A stretch of 64,000 nt of DNA from Paracidovorax sp031843945 (GTDB lineage Bacteria; Pseudomonadota; Gammaproteobacteria; Burkholderiales; Burkholderiaceae_C), in contig NZ_JAVTJJ010000005.1 of NCBI RefSeq assembly GCF_031843945.1, forward strand, positions 161,765 through 225,764, written 5' to 3'. The notes beneath the pieces are model-generated. The model saw only the letters and a list, made by a program, of their open reading frames with translations, did not search any database and had not been told where the DNA came from. Within the stretch, counting starts at the first letter, position 1. Every line of letters starts with the position of its first letter. Positions 27,211 to 34,824 of the stretch are shown one piece after another. The translations under genes were made by a program, and so were the position numbers.

Positions 27211-28710
27211 ATGGTTTCCTTCTTTTGCAAACATTCGATGCGCCACGTGCGCCCTGCCGCAGCGTGCGCCATCGTGGTTCTGGCGGGCTGGGGTGCTCCC
27301 AACGCTTTTGGCCAGACTGCCACACCGGGCGCCGCCGCCGCTGCTCCTGCCGCTCTGCCCCCTGCAGTGGACGCCGCCCTGCAGCGCGCCAAGGTACCCC
27401 GAGAGGCCTTTTCTGCCCTGGTGGTGGAAGCCGACGGCCGCGTGCTGCCGCGCCTGGCCTACCGCGCGCAGGTGCCATCCAACCCCGCGTCGGTCATGAA
27501 GCTGGTCACCACCTACGCCGCGCTCGACCTGCTGGGCCCGGCATTCACCTGGGAAACACCCGTGTACCTGGACGCCGCGCCCCAGGGCGGCAGCCTGCGC
27601 GGCAACGTCTACATCAAGGGCCAGGGCGATCCCAAGTTGGTGGTCGAGCGGCTGTGGCTGCTGATGCAGCGGCTGCGCGCCCAGGGTGTGCAGGTGATCG
27701 TGGGCGACATCGTGCTCGACCGCAGCGCGTTCGACGTGCCGCCGCACGATGCGGGCCTGTTCGACGGCGAGCCGCTGCGGCCCTACAACGCCGCGCCCGA
27801 CGCGCTGCTGGTCAACTACAAGAGCCTCGTCATGACCTTCCTGCCCGACGTGGCGGCGGGTGTGGCCCGGGTGGTCTACGAGCCACCGCTCGCCTCCATC
27901 CAACTGCAGGCCACCGTGCCGCTGGCGGCACCGGGCGCAGCCTGCGGCGACTGGCGCGCGGGCCTGCAGGCCGAACTGACCGATGCCACGCGCGTGGCCT
28001 TCCAGGGCGTGTACCCGGCCGCCTGCGCCGAGCGGCAGTGGGCCGTTGCGCCGGCCGACCCGAATGGTTACGCCGCCCGCGCCATCGAAGGCATGTGGCG
28101 CGAACTCGGCGGGCGGCTCACCGGCAGCGTGCGCGACGGCCGGGTGCCTGCCGGCCTGCAGCCAGCCTTCAGCACCCGTTCGCCCGCGCTGGCCGAGGTG
28201 GTGCGCGACATCAACAAATACAGCAACAACGTGATGACCCAGCAGCTGTTTCTGACGCTGGCGCTGCAGCGCAACGGCGTCGGCAGCTTCGACGGCGCAC
28301 GGGGCGTGGTGGGCCAGTGGTGGCGCCAGCGCTTGGGCTCAGGCGCAGATGCGCCGGTGATGGACAACGGCGCGGGCTTGAGCCGTGACGGGCGCATCAG
28401 CGCGCTGGCACTCGCTCGAATGCTGCAGGTGGCCTGGGCGTCCCCCGCCATGCCCGAACTCATGGCGTCGCTGCCCATCGTGGGTGTGGACGGCACGCTG
28501 CGGCGCACGCAGGGCCGGGCGACGGGCAGCGCCCATCTGAAGACCGGCACGCTGCGCGACGTGACGGCCATGGCCGGTTACGTGCATGCCGCCAGCGGCA
28601 AGCGGTACGTGCTGGTGGCGTTCATCAACCACGCCAACGCCCCCGCGGCCCGCCCCGCCATCGAGGCGCTGGTGGAATGGGCGGCTGCCGACGCGGGCCG
28701 GCCGGATTGA
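27211..28710 (+). CDS. dacB: D-alanyl-D-alanine carboxypeptidase/endopeptidase (PBP4 type)
   Basis: 499 residues, periplasmic low-molecular-weight class C penicillin-binding protein trimming or cleaving peptidoglycan cross-links. A signal peptide ends near AFGQT (residue ~35). The active-site triad motifs are S94-V-M-K97, YSNNV (SxN) and HLKTGTL (KTG). The large domain inserted between the first two motifs is typical of PBP4. A start at 27238 (MRHVRPAAACAIVV) would give a more conventional signal peptide and is equally possible. Confidence 0.93.
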   Translation: MVSFFCKHSMRHVRPAAACAIVVLAGWGAPNAFGQTATPGAAAAAPAALPPAVDAALQRAKVPREAFSALVVEADGRVLPRLAYRAQVPSNPASVMKLVTTYAALDLLGPAFTWETPVYLDAAPQGGSLRGNVYIKGQGDPKLVVERLWLLMQRLRAQGVQVIVGDIVLDRSAFDVPPHDAGLFDGEPLRPYNAAPDALLVNYKSLVMTFLPDVAAGVARVVYEPPLASIQLQATVPLAAPGAACGDWRAGLQAELTDATRVAFQGVYPAACAERQWAVAPADPNGYAARAIEGMWRELGGRLTGSVRDGRVPAGLQPAFSTRSPALAEVVRDINKYSNNVMTQQLFLTLALQRNGVGSFDGARGVVGQWWRQRLGSGADAPVMDNGAGLSRDGRISALALARMLQVAWASPAMPELMASLPIVGVDGTLRRTQGRATGSAHLKTGTLRDVTAMAGYVHAASGKRYVLVAFINHANAPAARPAIEALVEWAAADAGRPD

Positions 28711-28788
28711 AACGGCAAGCGCAGGTTCCTCGGTGATTACCCGCTCAGTGGCTGAAAGCGGCCCGGCTTACGATGCGGGTTGAAAAAA

Positions 28789-28802
28789 AGAACGGTCGTT
28801 CT
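28789..28802. promoter_or_regulatory. Palindrome AGAACG-N2-CGTTCT, candidate repressor operator
   Basis: Perfect 6-2-6 inverted repeat 20 bases upstream of the GDSL lipoprotein ATG, preceded by a run of seven A and followed by an AT-rich CTATTAATAA. The AACG-N2-CGTT form resembles operators of TetR-family regulators. No regulator gene is adjacent. Confidence 0.5.
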
Positions 28803-28822
28803 ATTAATAACAGGAGCTTTTG

Positions 28823-29974
28823 ATGAAACCTCGCATGCAATGGGCGGCCCGTGCGGCCGTGGCCTCGGCAGTTGCCGCCTTGTTGTCCGCCTGCGGCGGC
28901 GGCGGATCCGACACCGCGCCAGCGGCCACCGTCACGTCCGTGCGCGTCATGGGCGACAGCCTGGCCGACAGCGGCACCTTCGGGCTCAAGTTCACCGTAC
29001 AGGGCACGGCCGCTACCGGCGCCGGCTCCACCCCCATCTGGCCCGAGCGCGTTGCGGCCACGTACAGCCAGACGCTGTGCCCGCACTACGTTTCCACCGG
29101 CGCGAGCTTCAACGTCAACGCGGCCTGCACCAACTATGCAGTCGGCGGTGGCCGCATCAACAACTTCACTGCGCCCACCTCGCCGGTGTCGATCACCCGC
29201 CAGATCCAGGACTCCGGCGCCGTGGGCTACACCGGCAATGAACTGGTGCTGATCGACGGTGGCGGCAACGATGCTGCCGACCTGATCGGCGCCTACCTGC
29301 GGGTGCCGCGCGACGGCGGCGCCGCTTACCGCGCCGTGCTCAGCAGCGTGCTGGACGCGGCGACCGTCAACACCGCGTTCGCCGCCGGCGCGACGGGCCT
29401 GGCGCAGGTGGGCGGGCTGTACATGCAGACCCTGGCCACGCAGTTCTCCACCACCATCAAGACGAATGCGCTCGACAAGGGCGCCAAGCGAGTGGCCGTG
29501 GTCAACATGCCCGGCGTCACGCTCACGCCGCGCTTCCGTACGGTGCTCGTCTCCGTGTCGGCGGCCAGCGGCGCGGCGGCTGCGGCACAGGCCGAAGCGC
29601 TGTTCGACGGCTGGGTGCAGGCCTTCAATGCGCGGCTCGCCAGCAGCGTGGCCGGCGAAAGCCGCATCGTGATCGCCGACCTGTACACCTCGTTCAAGGA
29701 CCAGGCGACCAACCCGGCGCAGTACCAGCTCACCAACGTGACCACGGCCGCCTGCCCGGCCACCGGCGTCGGCAGCGATGGCCTGCCCACCTACACCTTC
29801 GCCACCTGCACTGCAGCGGCCTTGTCGGCGACCACGCCGCCAGCAGGTGCCACCGGCGGCGCGAACTGGTGGCAGACCTACGGCTTTGCCGATGGCTTCC
29901 ATCCCACGCCTTACGGCCACCAACTGGTTGGCCAACTGGTGTCGCGTTCCCTGGCGCAGGCCGGCTGGCTTTGA
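28823..29974 (+). CDS. SGNH/GDSL-family lipoprotein hydrolase
   Basis: 383 residues. The signal ends in an LSAC lipobox (Cys24) followed by GGGGSD, predicting an outer-membrane-anchored esterase or lipase. Catalytic residues are all visible: GDSL at 44-47 with Ser46 (VMGDSLADSGTFG), an oxyanion Asn in DGGGNDAADL and the C-terminal Asp/His pair in FADGFHPTPYGH. CAGGAG lies 7 bases before the ATG. It is the intact member of a pair that flanks ompW, and the other member (30810-31763) is catalytically dead by sequence. Confidence 0.88.
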   Translation: MKPRMQWAARAAVASAVAALLSACGGGGSDTAPAATVTSVRVMGDSLADSGTFGLKFTVQGTAATGAGSTPIWPERVAATYSQTLCPHYVSTGASFNVNAACTNYAVGGGRINNFTAPTSPVSITRQIQDSGAVGYTGNELVLIDGGGNDAADLIGAYLRVPRDGGAAYRAVLSSVLDAATVNTAFAAGATGLAQVGGLYMQTLATQFSTTIKTNALDKGAKRVAVVNMPGVTLTPRFRTVLVSVSAASGAAAAAQAEALFDGWVQAFNARLASSVAGESRIVIADLYTSFKDQATNPAQYQLTNVTTAACPATGVGSDGLPTYTFATCTAAALSATTPPAGATGGANWWQTYGFADGFHPTPYGHQLVGQLVSRSLAQAGWL

Positions 29975-30009
29975 GCGGCCGTTGCAATCCCCATCAGGAG
30001 TTTTCTGCC

Positions 30010-30684
30010 ATGAAGAAGGACATCGTCTGGGCCGGCGCGGCCCTCGCCACGCTCATGTTCGGCACCGCTGCACATGCGCAGGTGGCCGGCACGTTGAGTG
30101 TGCGCATTGGCGCCACCCACATCGCGCCGCAGGTCAGCAGCGGCAACCTGAGCGCGCCCAGCTTTCCCGGCACCAAGGTGGACGTCGAATCCTCCACGGC
30201 CCTGACCGGCGCCCTGAACTACATGCTGACCGACCACTGGGCGGTGGACCTGCCCATCGGCCTGCCGTTCAAGCATTCGTTCTACGGCGACGGTGCCATC
30301 GCAGGGGTGGGCAAGGTGGGTGAAACCAAGGTGCTGCCCGCCACCCTCTTCGCGCAGTACCGCTTCGGCGAAGCCAACGCCAACTTCCGTCCTTACCTGG
30401 GCCTGGGTGTGACGTACGCTAAGTTCTTCAAGGAACGCACCACAGCCACACTGAATGCGATGACGGGTGGCACCCCCGCCAACCCCACCACGGCCAAGAT
30501 CGACGACCGATTCGGCCTGACACCCCAGGTCGGCTTCGTGTGGAATTTCAACGAGCGCTGGTTTGTCGATGCGTCCTATTACAAGAGCTTTTTGAAGACC
30601 CGCACGCACCTGTCCACCGGCCAGAGCGTGGCGATTCGCCTGAACCCGAACGTGTTCGCAGTGGGCGTCGGCTACCGGTTCTGA
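30010..30684 (+). CDS. ompW: OmpW-family outer-membrane protein
   Basis: 224 residues. A signal peptide is cleaved after AAHA. The rest forms eight amphipathic strands typical of OmpW, with the conserved ATLFAQYRF and YLGLGVTYAKFF segments, ending in GVGYRF with a C-terminal Phe. The family forms small hydrophobic channels. It lies 35 bases after the GDSL lipoprotein with CAGGAG upstream, so they are likely cotranscribed, and is followed by a strong terminator. Confidence 0.93.
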   Translation: MKKDIVWAGAALATLMFGTAAHAQVAGTLSVRIGATHIAPQVSSGNLSAPSFPGTKVDVESSTALTGALNYMLTDHWAVDLPIGLPFKHSFYGDGAIAGVGKVGETKVLPATLFAQYRFGEANANFRPYLGLGVTYAKFFKERTTATLNAMTGGTPANPTTAKIDDRFGLTPQVGFVWNFNERWFVDASYYKSFLKTRTHLSTGQSVAIRLNPNVFAVGVGYRF

Positions 30685-30735
30685 GACAGGAGCACAGCCT
30701 GGGCGCGCTGCGTGCGCGGGAGCAGCCTTTAAAAC

Positions 30736-30766
30736 AAAAAGCCGACCCTCAAGGTCGGCTTTTTTC
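30736..30766. terminator. Bidirectional rho-independent terminator
   Basis: A-tract, GCCGACC (30741-30747), loop CTCAA, GGTCGGC (30753-30759), T-tract. It serves ompW on the plus strand and the convergent pseudo-GDSL gene on the minus strand. Confidence 0.9.
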
Positions 30767-30809
30767 CTGGTGTCCAGGAAAGGCTGTGCCCTTCCTGGCC
30801 TGCGCTGAA

Positions 30810-31763
30810 TTACCAGCGAGCGCGCAGCCGGTCGTAGGCGTAGTTGCCGAACTGGCGATGGCCCGATGGAGTGATGTAGACCTTGTCGGCAAACAGGTAC
30901 CGTTCCTGGTCGGCGCCTGCCAGCAGGGTGGAGGTGTTGCACCGTGCCGAATTCACTTCGCCCGTGCCGATGCCGATGCCCGCGCCGGCATCTACCGACG
31001 TGCAGACCGGCGTGATGGCGTTGTCGAAGCTGTAGCCGGACGGAGAGCCTTCCATCAGGTTCACGAAGTAGGCCGAATCCACATACAGCACCGTGTTACC
31101 CAGGTCGACGATGTCGACCAGCAAGCCCTGGTTGAAGCTGCTGCTGGCGCGGCTGAGCAGCGCTTCGCGGTCCAGTTGCTTTGCCCAGGGGGAGCGGCCC
31201 ACGTCGTAGGTGCCGGTCACCACGATGTGGCGGGCGCCTGCGTCGGAGAGGCGGCGCACCTGCTTGGCCAACTCCTGGCCAGCCACGCGCGTGGCTGCCG
31301 CATACTCGTCTTCGGTCTGCGTGCCAGCCAGCACGGCGCGCATGCCGACGATCACGTCGCTGACACCGCCGTTGATGATGACCAGGTCGTCTGTCAAAAA
31401 GGTGCCGCTCGCCAGGAAGGCGTCCACCTGCTGCTTGACTGTGAGCGCGTTGCTGTTGCCTGCCGCGTCGGGCGAGGCAATGACGCGGGCGTTGCCGCGC
31501 GCATAGCCCAGGCCGCCAGCGGACACCGGGGCGATCGTCTGGCCGTAGCGCGAAGCCAGCTGCGCGGCCCAGTTGTTCACCGAGCCGTCGTTGACGGTGT
31601 ATTTGGAGCCGCTCTGGCCGACGTCGGTCAAGCCGTCACCGAAAGCGATGAACCGCGTCGGCGAGATGGCCGATTCGGTGGTGCTCGATCCGCAGGCCGC
31701 GAGCAATGCGGCCGACGCGCAAGCGGCGACCACAAGGGTGCGGCGCATCCAGTTTGCTGCCAT
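30810..31763 (-). CDS. SGNH/GDSL-like lipoprotein with lost catalytic residues
   Basis: 317 residues, lipobox LAAC (Cys24). The fold-defining segments are retained (FIAFGDGLTDVGQ, NNWAAQLASRYG, IINGGVSDV, the C-terminal GHRQFGNYAYDRL). The nucleophile Ser is Gly44 (GDGL instead of GDSL) and the catalytic Asp-x-x-His reads D293-K-V-Y296. The oxyanion-hole stretch also has GGVSD in place of GGNND. It is therefore probably a non-enzymatic binding or surface protein. The start at 31763 is chosen because the frame above lacks a signal peptide. It is convergent with ompW. Confidence 0.8.
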   Translation of the reverse strand: MAANWMRRTLVVAACASAALLAACGSSTTESAISPTRFIAFGDGLTDVGQSGSKYTVNDGSVNNWAAQLASRYGQTIAPVSAGGLGYARGNARVIASPDAAGNSNALTVKQQVDAFLASGTFLTDDLVIINGGVSDVIVGMRAVLAGTQTEDEYAAATRVAGQELAKQVRRLSDAGARHIVVTGTYDVGRSPWAKQLDREALLSRASSSFNQGLLVDIVDLGNTVLYVDSAYFVNLMEGSPSGYSFDNAITPVCTSVDAGAGIGIGTGEVNSARCNTSTLLAGADQERYLFADKVYITPSGHRQFGNYAYDRLRARW

Positions 31764-31800
31764 GTTGTATTTCTCCAGATCCAGAATTAGTGGGCCGAGT

Positions 31801-31971
31801 TTAAGGCAACGCCGAATAAGCACCTCGCGGGCCGCGCATCGCTGCTTGGGTCGATCTACTGCGTTGCAAATCCTCGCAATTAGCTTCGGCTATTGCTGTG
31901 GTTTGCGCCTTGTATCTCATCCCAAATCAGCGCGCGCGACATCGCGAGCACTCATTCAGCGTCGCCCTGAC
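31801..31971. repeat. ~165-bp giant imperfect palindrome with TTCG loop
   Basis: The whole segment folds as one long stem-loop. The outer arm starting GGCAACGCCGAATAAG (31805) mirrors the end CTCATTCAGCGTCGCC (to 31966), CTCGCG mirrors CGCGAG, GCAAATC (31866-31872) mirrors GGTTTGC (31900-31906), and GCAATTAGC (31876-31884) mirrors GCTATTGC (31889-31896) around TTCG at 31885-31888. That tetraloop is the exact centre. No open frame of note. It could be a miniature transposable element or a structured RNA. Confidence 0.65.
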
Positions 31972-32037
31972 GATGACGCCCGGCAGGACTTGCAACCAAT
32001 CAGATACACACGGTTGCTGTTCGGTAAAGATTCGGCA

Positions 32038-33051
32038 TCAGGCCGAGGCGGCCGCCCGCTGCAGACGGTCGCGCACGCCTTCCCAGTCGGGTGTGGCGGG
32101 CGGGGTTTCGATCCAGATCAGCTTCACGCCGGCATCGTCGAAGCCGCGCAGCGCCGCAAACAGCTGCTGCGCCGTGGCCGTGGCGTCATCCGGCATGCGG
32201 CGCATGACGATCTTGGCCGAGCGCGTGCGCAGCGCCGTGCGGGCGTAGACGGCCAAGTGCGCGGCGTCTGCGCCCAGCACGTCCAGGCCCGACTGCAGCG
32301 CGCGCGCATCCATCAGCCGCACGCGGGCAGCGGGTGCGTAGTGGGCCTCCAGCGTGCCTGACGCCCGTGGGGTCAGCGCGGGTAGCTCTTCTTTTGATAG
32401 CGGCTCGATTCCGCAGGCAGCGGCCACCTGCGCGCGCGTGATGGCGCCCGGGCGCAGCAGCACGGGCACGCCGCGCGTGCAGTCGATGATGGTCGATTCG
32501 ATCCCCACCTCGCAGGGGCCGCCGTCCAGCACCAGCAGCGCATCGCCGAATTCTTCGTGCACATGGCGTGCCGTGGTGGGGCTGACGCGGCCGAAGCGAT
32601 TGGCGCTGGGCGCGGCCACGCCCCACACGGGCGCACCGGGCAGGCCTGCGTTCGTCGACGCGCAGGCCCGCAGCACGGCCTGCGCCACGGGGTGCGCGGG
32701 GCACCGCAGGCCCACGCTGTCCTGCCCGCCAGTAGCGGCAGTGGCTACGCCGGACAAGCGCGGCAGGATGAGCGTGAGCGGCCCTGGCCAGAACGCGTCG
32801 ACCAGCGCCTGGGCAAACGGCGGCATGTCCCTGGCAAAGCGGGCAATGCCGGCAGCGTCGGCCACGTGCACGATCAGCGGGTGGTCGCTGGGCCGGCCCT
32901 TGGCCGTGAAGATCTGCGCCACGGCGGCGTCGCTGGCGGCGTCGGCCGCCAGGCCGTAGACCGTCTCGGTCGGCAGGCCCAGCAGCGCGCCGCTGCGCAG
33001 GGCGCTGGCGGCGGCGGCGATGGAGTCGGGAAGCTGGCCGTCGAGGATCAT
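32038..33051 (-). CDS. tsaC: L-threonylcarbamoyladenylate synthase (Sua5/YrdC type)
   Basis: 337 residues: an N-terminal YrdC domain (PTETVYGLAADA, FTAKGRPSDHPLIVH, VWGVAAPSANRFGRVSPTTA, LDGGPCEVGIESTIIDC) and a C-terminal Sua5 domain of ~110 residues. It makes the threonylcarbamoyl-AMP used by TsaB/D/E for tRNA t6A. It lies 11 bases downstream of purK on the same strand and is the last gene of a purE-purK-tsaC unit. A short stretch near 32388 (TTTTGATAGCGGCTCG) faintly resembles the start of the dispersed repeat. Confidence 0.95.
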   Translation of the reverse strand: MILDGQLPDSIAAAASALRSGALLGLPTETVYGLAADAASDAAVAQIFTAKGRPSDHPLIVHVADAAGIARFARDMPPFAQALVDAFWPGPLTLILPRLSGVATAATGGQDSVGLRCPAHPVAQAVLRACASTNAGLPGAPVWGVAAPSANRFGRVSPTTARHVHEEFGDALLVLDGGPCEVGIESTIIDCTRGVPVLLRPGAITRAQVAAACGIEPLSKEELPALTPRASGTLEAHYAPAARVRLMDARALQSGLDVLGADAAHLAVYARTALRTRSAKIVMRRMPDDATATAQQLFAALRGFDDAGVKLIWIETPPATPDWEGVRDRLQRAAASA

Positions 33052-33062
33052 GGGCAGGTGCT

Positions 33063-34226
33063 TTAGAAAGCCTCGATGCCCAACAGCGCCGCGGCCTGCA
33101 GCGCCTTGGCGCGGGCGGCTTCAGCCGTGGCGGCCGTGACGTTCAGGTGGCCCATCTTGCGGCCTGGCTTGGCGCCCTGCTTGCCGTACAGGTGCAGGTG
33201 CGTGCCCGGCAGGGCCAGCACGGCGGCCCAGGACGGGGTCTGCGCGAGCGGCCCTTGGGCGAACCACAGGTCGCCCAGCAGGTTCAGCATGACGGCCGGG
33301 CTGTGCTGGCGCGGCTGCGTCAGCGGCAGGCCGGCCATGGCGCGCACCTGGAGCTCGAACTGCGACACGTCGCAGGCGTTCTGGCTGTAGTGGCCGCTGT
33401 TGTGCGGGCGCGGGGCAATCTCGTTGACCACCAGTGCGCCGTCGTCGAGCACGAAGAATTCCACGCACAGCACGCCCACGTATTGCAGGCCTGATGCTAT
33501 CGATTTCGCAGCTGCTACCGCTTGTGCAGCAAGCGCTGGAGGCACATTTTGCTCATAAACCTCGGTCACGGCCAGAATGCCGCCCCGGTGCAGGTTGCGC
33601 TGCACGGGCAGGTGCACGCAGGTGCCGTCGGCACCGCGTGCCACGATCACCGAGCATTCCAGCGCCAGCGGCAGCATCTTTTCCAGCACGCACGGCACGC
33701 CGCCCATCGCGGCCCAGGCGGCCGACAGCTCGTCGCGCGTCTTCACGCGTGCCTGGCCCTTGCCGTCGTAGCCCAGCCGCGCTGTCTTGAGGATGCCGGG
33801 CAGCAGGACGTCATCGGCGGCGCCCAGTTGTTCGACCGACTCGATCACCGCGTACGGCGCGCAGGGCACGCCGCAGCGGTCGAAATGGGCCTTTTCTGCG
33901 GCGCGGTCCTGCGCGATGGCGACGGCGTCGGCGGCGGGCGCCACCGGGCGTTCGGCGCCCAGGGTGCGCAGCGCCTGGGCCGGCACGTTCTCGAATTCGG
34001 TGGTGATGGCGTCGCTCAAGCCCGCCAGCCGGGCCAGGCCGTCCGGGTCTTCGTACGCCGTCTGGATGTGGTGGTGGCTCACCAGGCCGGCCGGGCTGTT
34101 CGCGTCGGCGTCCAGCACGGCGGTGAAGTAGCCCATGGCCTGCGCGGCGTGCACGAACATGCGGCCTAGCTGGCCGCCGCCCACCACGCCGAGTGTGGAT
34201 CCGGGTAGCAAGACGGGGTGCGTCAT
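33063..34226 (-). CDS. purK: N5-carboxyaminoimidazole ribonucleotide synthase
   Basis: 387-residue ATP-grasp enzyme carboxylating AIR in purine synthesis. GVVGGGQLGRMFVHAAQAMG, the ATP-grasp core around GYDGKGQARV, and VNEIAPRPHNSGHYSQNAC with TSQFE-like DVSQFE are all present. The ATG overlaps the purE stop region (4 bases). Oddity: a dispersed repeat copy (33496-33555) lies in frame and encodes the Ala-rich stretch EQNVPPALAAQAVAAAKSIA in the helix preceding YVGVLCVEFF. Confidence 0.95.
   Translation of the reverse strand: MTHPVLLPGSTLGVVGGGQLGRMFVHAAQAMGYFTAVLDADANSPAGLVSHHHIQTAYEDPDGLARLAGLSDAITTEFENVPAQALRTLGAERPVAPAADAVAIAQDRAAEKAHFDRCGVPCAPYAVIESVEQLGAADDVLLPGILKTARLGYDGKGQARVKTRDELSAAWAAMGGVPCVLEKMLPLALECSVIVARGADGTCVHLPVQRNLHRGGILAVTEVYEQNVPPALAAQAVAAAKSIASGLQYVGVLCVEFFVLDDGALVVNEIAPRPHNSGHYSQNACDVSQFELQVRAMAGLPLTQPRQHSPAVMLNLLGDLWFAQGPLAQTPSWAAVLALPGTHLHLYGKQGAKPGRKMGHLNVTAATAEAARAKALQAAALLGIEAF
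33496..33555 (+). repeat. Two-stem dispersed repeat, copy 5 (inside purK)
   Basis: GCTATCGATTTCGC, AGCTGCTACCGCTTGTGCAG, CAAGCGCTGGAGGCACATTT on the plus strand. The gene is on the minus strand, so the element is translated in antisense. Confidence 0.8.
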
Positions 34227-34720
34227 GCGGCCACCGGCGGCAGGGTCATGCCGCGCGCCACTTCGGTCTGCTCGGCCCGGAAGGCGTCAAGCTTCGCGCG
34301 CAAGGCGGGGTCTTCATTGGCCAGCAGCGCCACGGCGAACAGCGCTGCATTGGCTGCGCCGGCCGCGCCGATGGCGAAGGTCGCCACCGGAATGCCCTTG
34401 GGCATCTGCACGATGCTGTGCAGTGAATCCACGCCTTGCAGATGGCGGCTGGCCACCGGCACGCCCAGCACGGGCACCGTGGTCTTGGCCGCGATCATGC
34501 CCGGCAGGTGGGCTGCACCGCCCGCGCCGGCGATGATGGCTTTGAGGCCCAGGCCGGCGGCGGCTTCGGCATAGGCGAACATGTCGTCGGGCATGCGGTG
34601 GGCGGATACGACCCGCGCCTCGTGGGCGATATCGAATTGCTGGAGAATCTGCACTGCGTGCTGCATGGTCTCCCAATCGCTGGAAGAGCCCATGACTACG
34701 CCGATCTGGAGGGGTTTCAT
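34223..34720 (-). CDS. purE: N5-carboxyaminoimidazole ribonucleotide mutase
   Basis: 165 residues, class I PurE. QIGVVMGSSSDWETM, the VSAHRMPDDMF active-site loop, IAGAGGAAHLPGMIAAKT and LGVPVASRHLQGVDSLHSIVQMP are all present. It converts N5-CAIR to CAIR. The ATG at 34720 is chosen over the frame to 34825 because MKPLQIGVVMGS is the conserved start. First gene of purE-purK-tsaC, divergent from the thioredoxin/TPR gene. Confidence 0.96.
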   Translation of the reverse strand: MKPLQIGVVMGSSSDWETMQHAVQILQQFDIAHEARVVSAHRMPDDMFAYAEAAAGLGLKAIIAGAGGAAHLPGMIAAKTTVPVLGVPVASRHLQGVDSLHSIVQMPKGIPVATFAIGAAGAANAALFAVALLANEDPALRAKLDAFRAEQTEVARGMTLPPVAA

Positions 34721-34824
34721 GTGGATTGCGCGCGCCGGCCTGATGCGGCGCGCCGAAGTGGAACCCGCGATTTTACTTTTGTGCGCGCGCCCCGGGCCGC
34801 GCGCACGCCAATGGGCCTGAACCA

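Noticed and set aside
32380..32410. Relic of the two-stem repeat in tsaC (TTTTGATAGCGGCTCG)
   Set aside because: Only the first ~16 bases resemble the element and no second stem follows.
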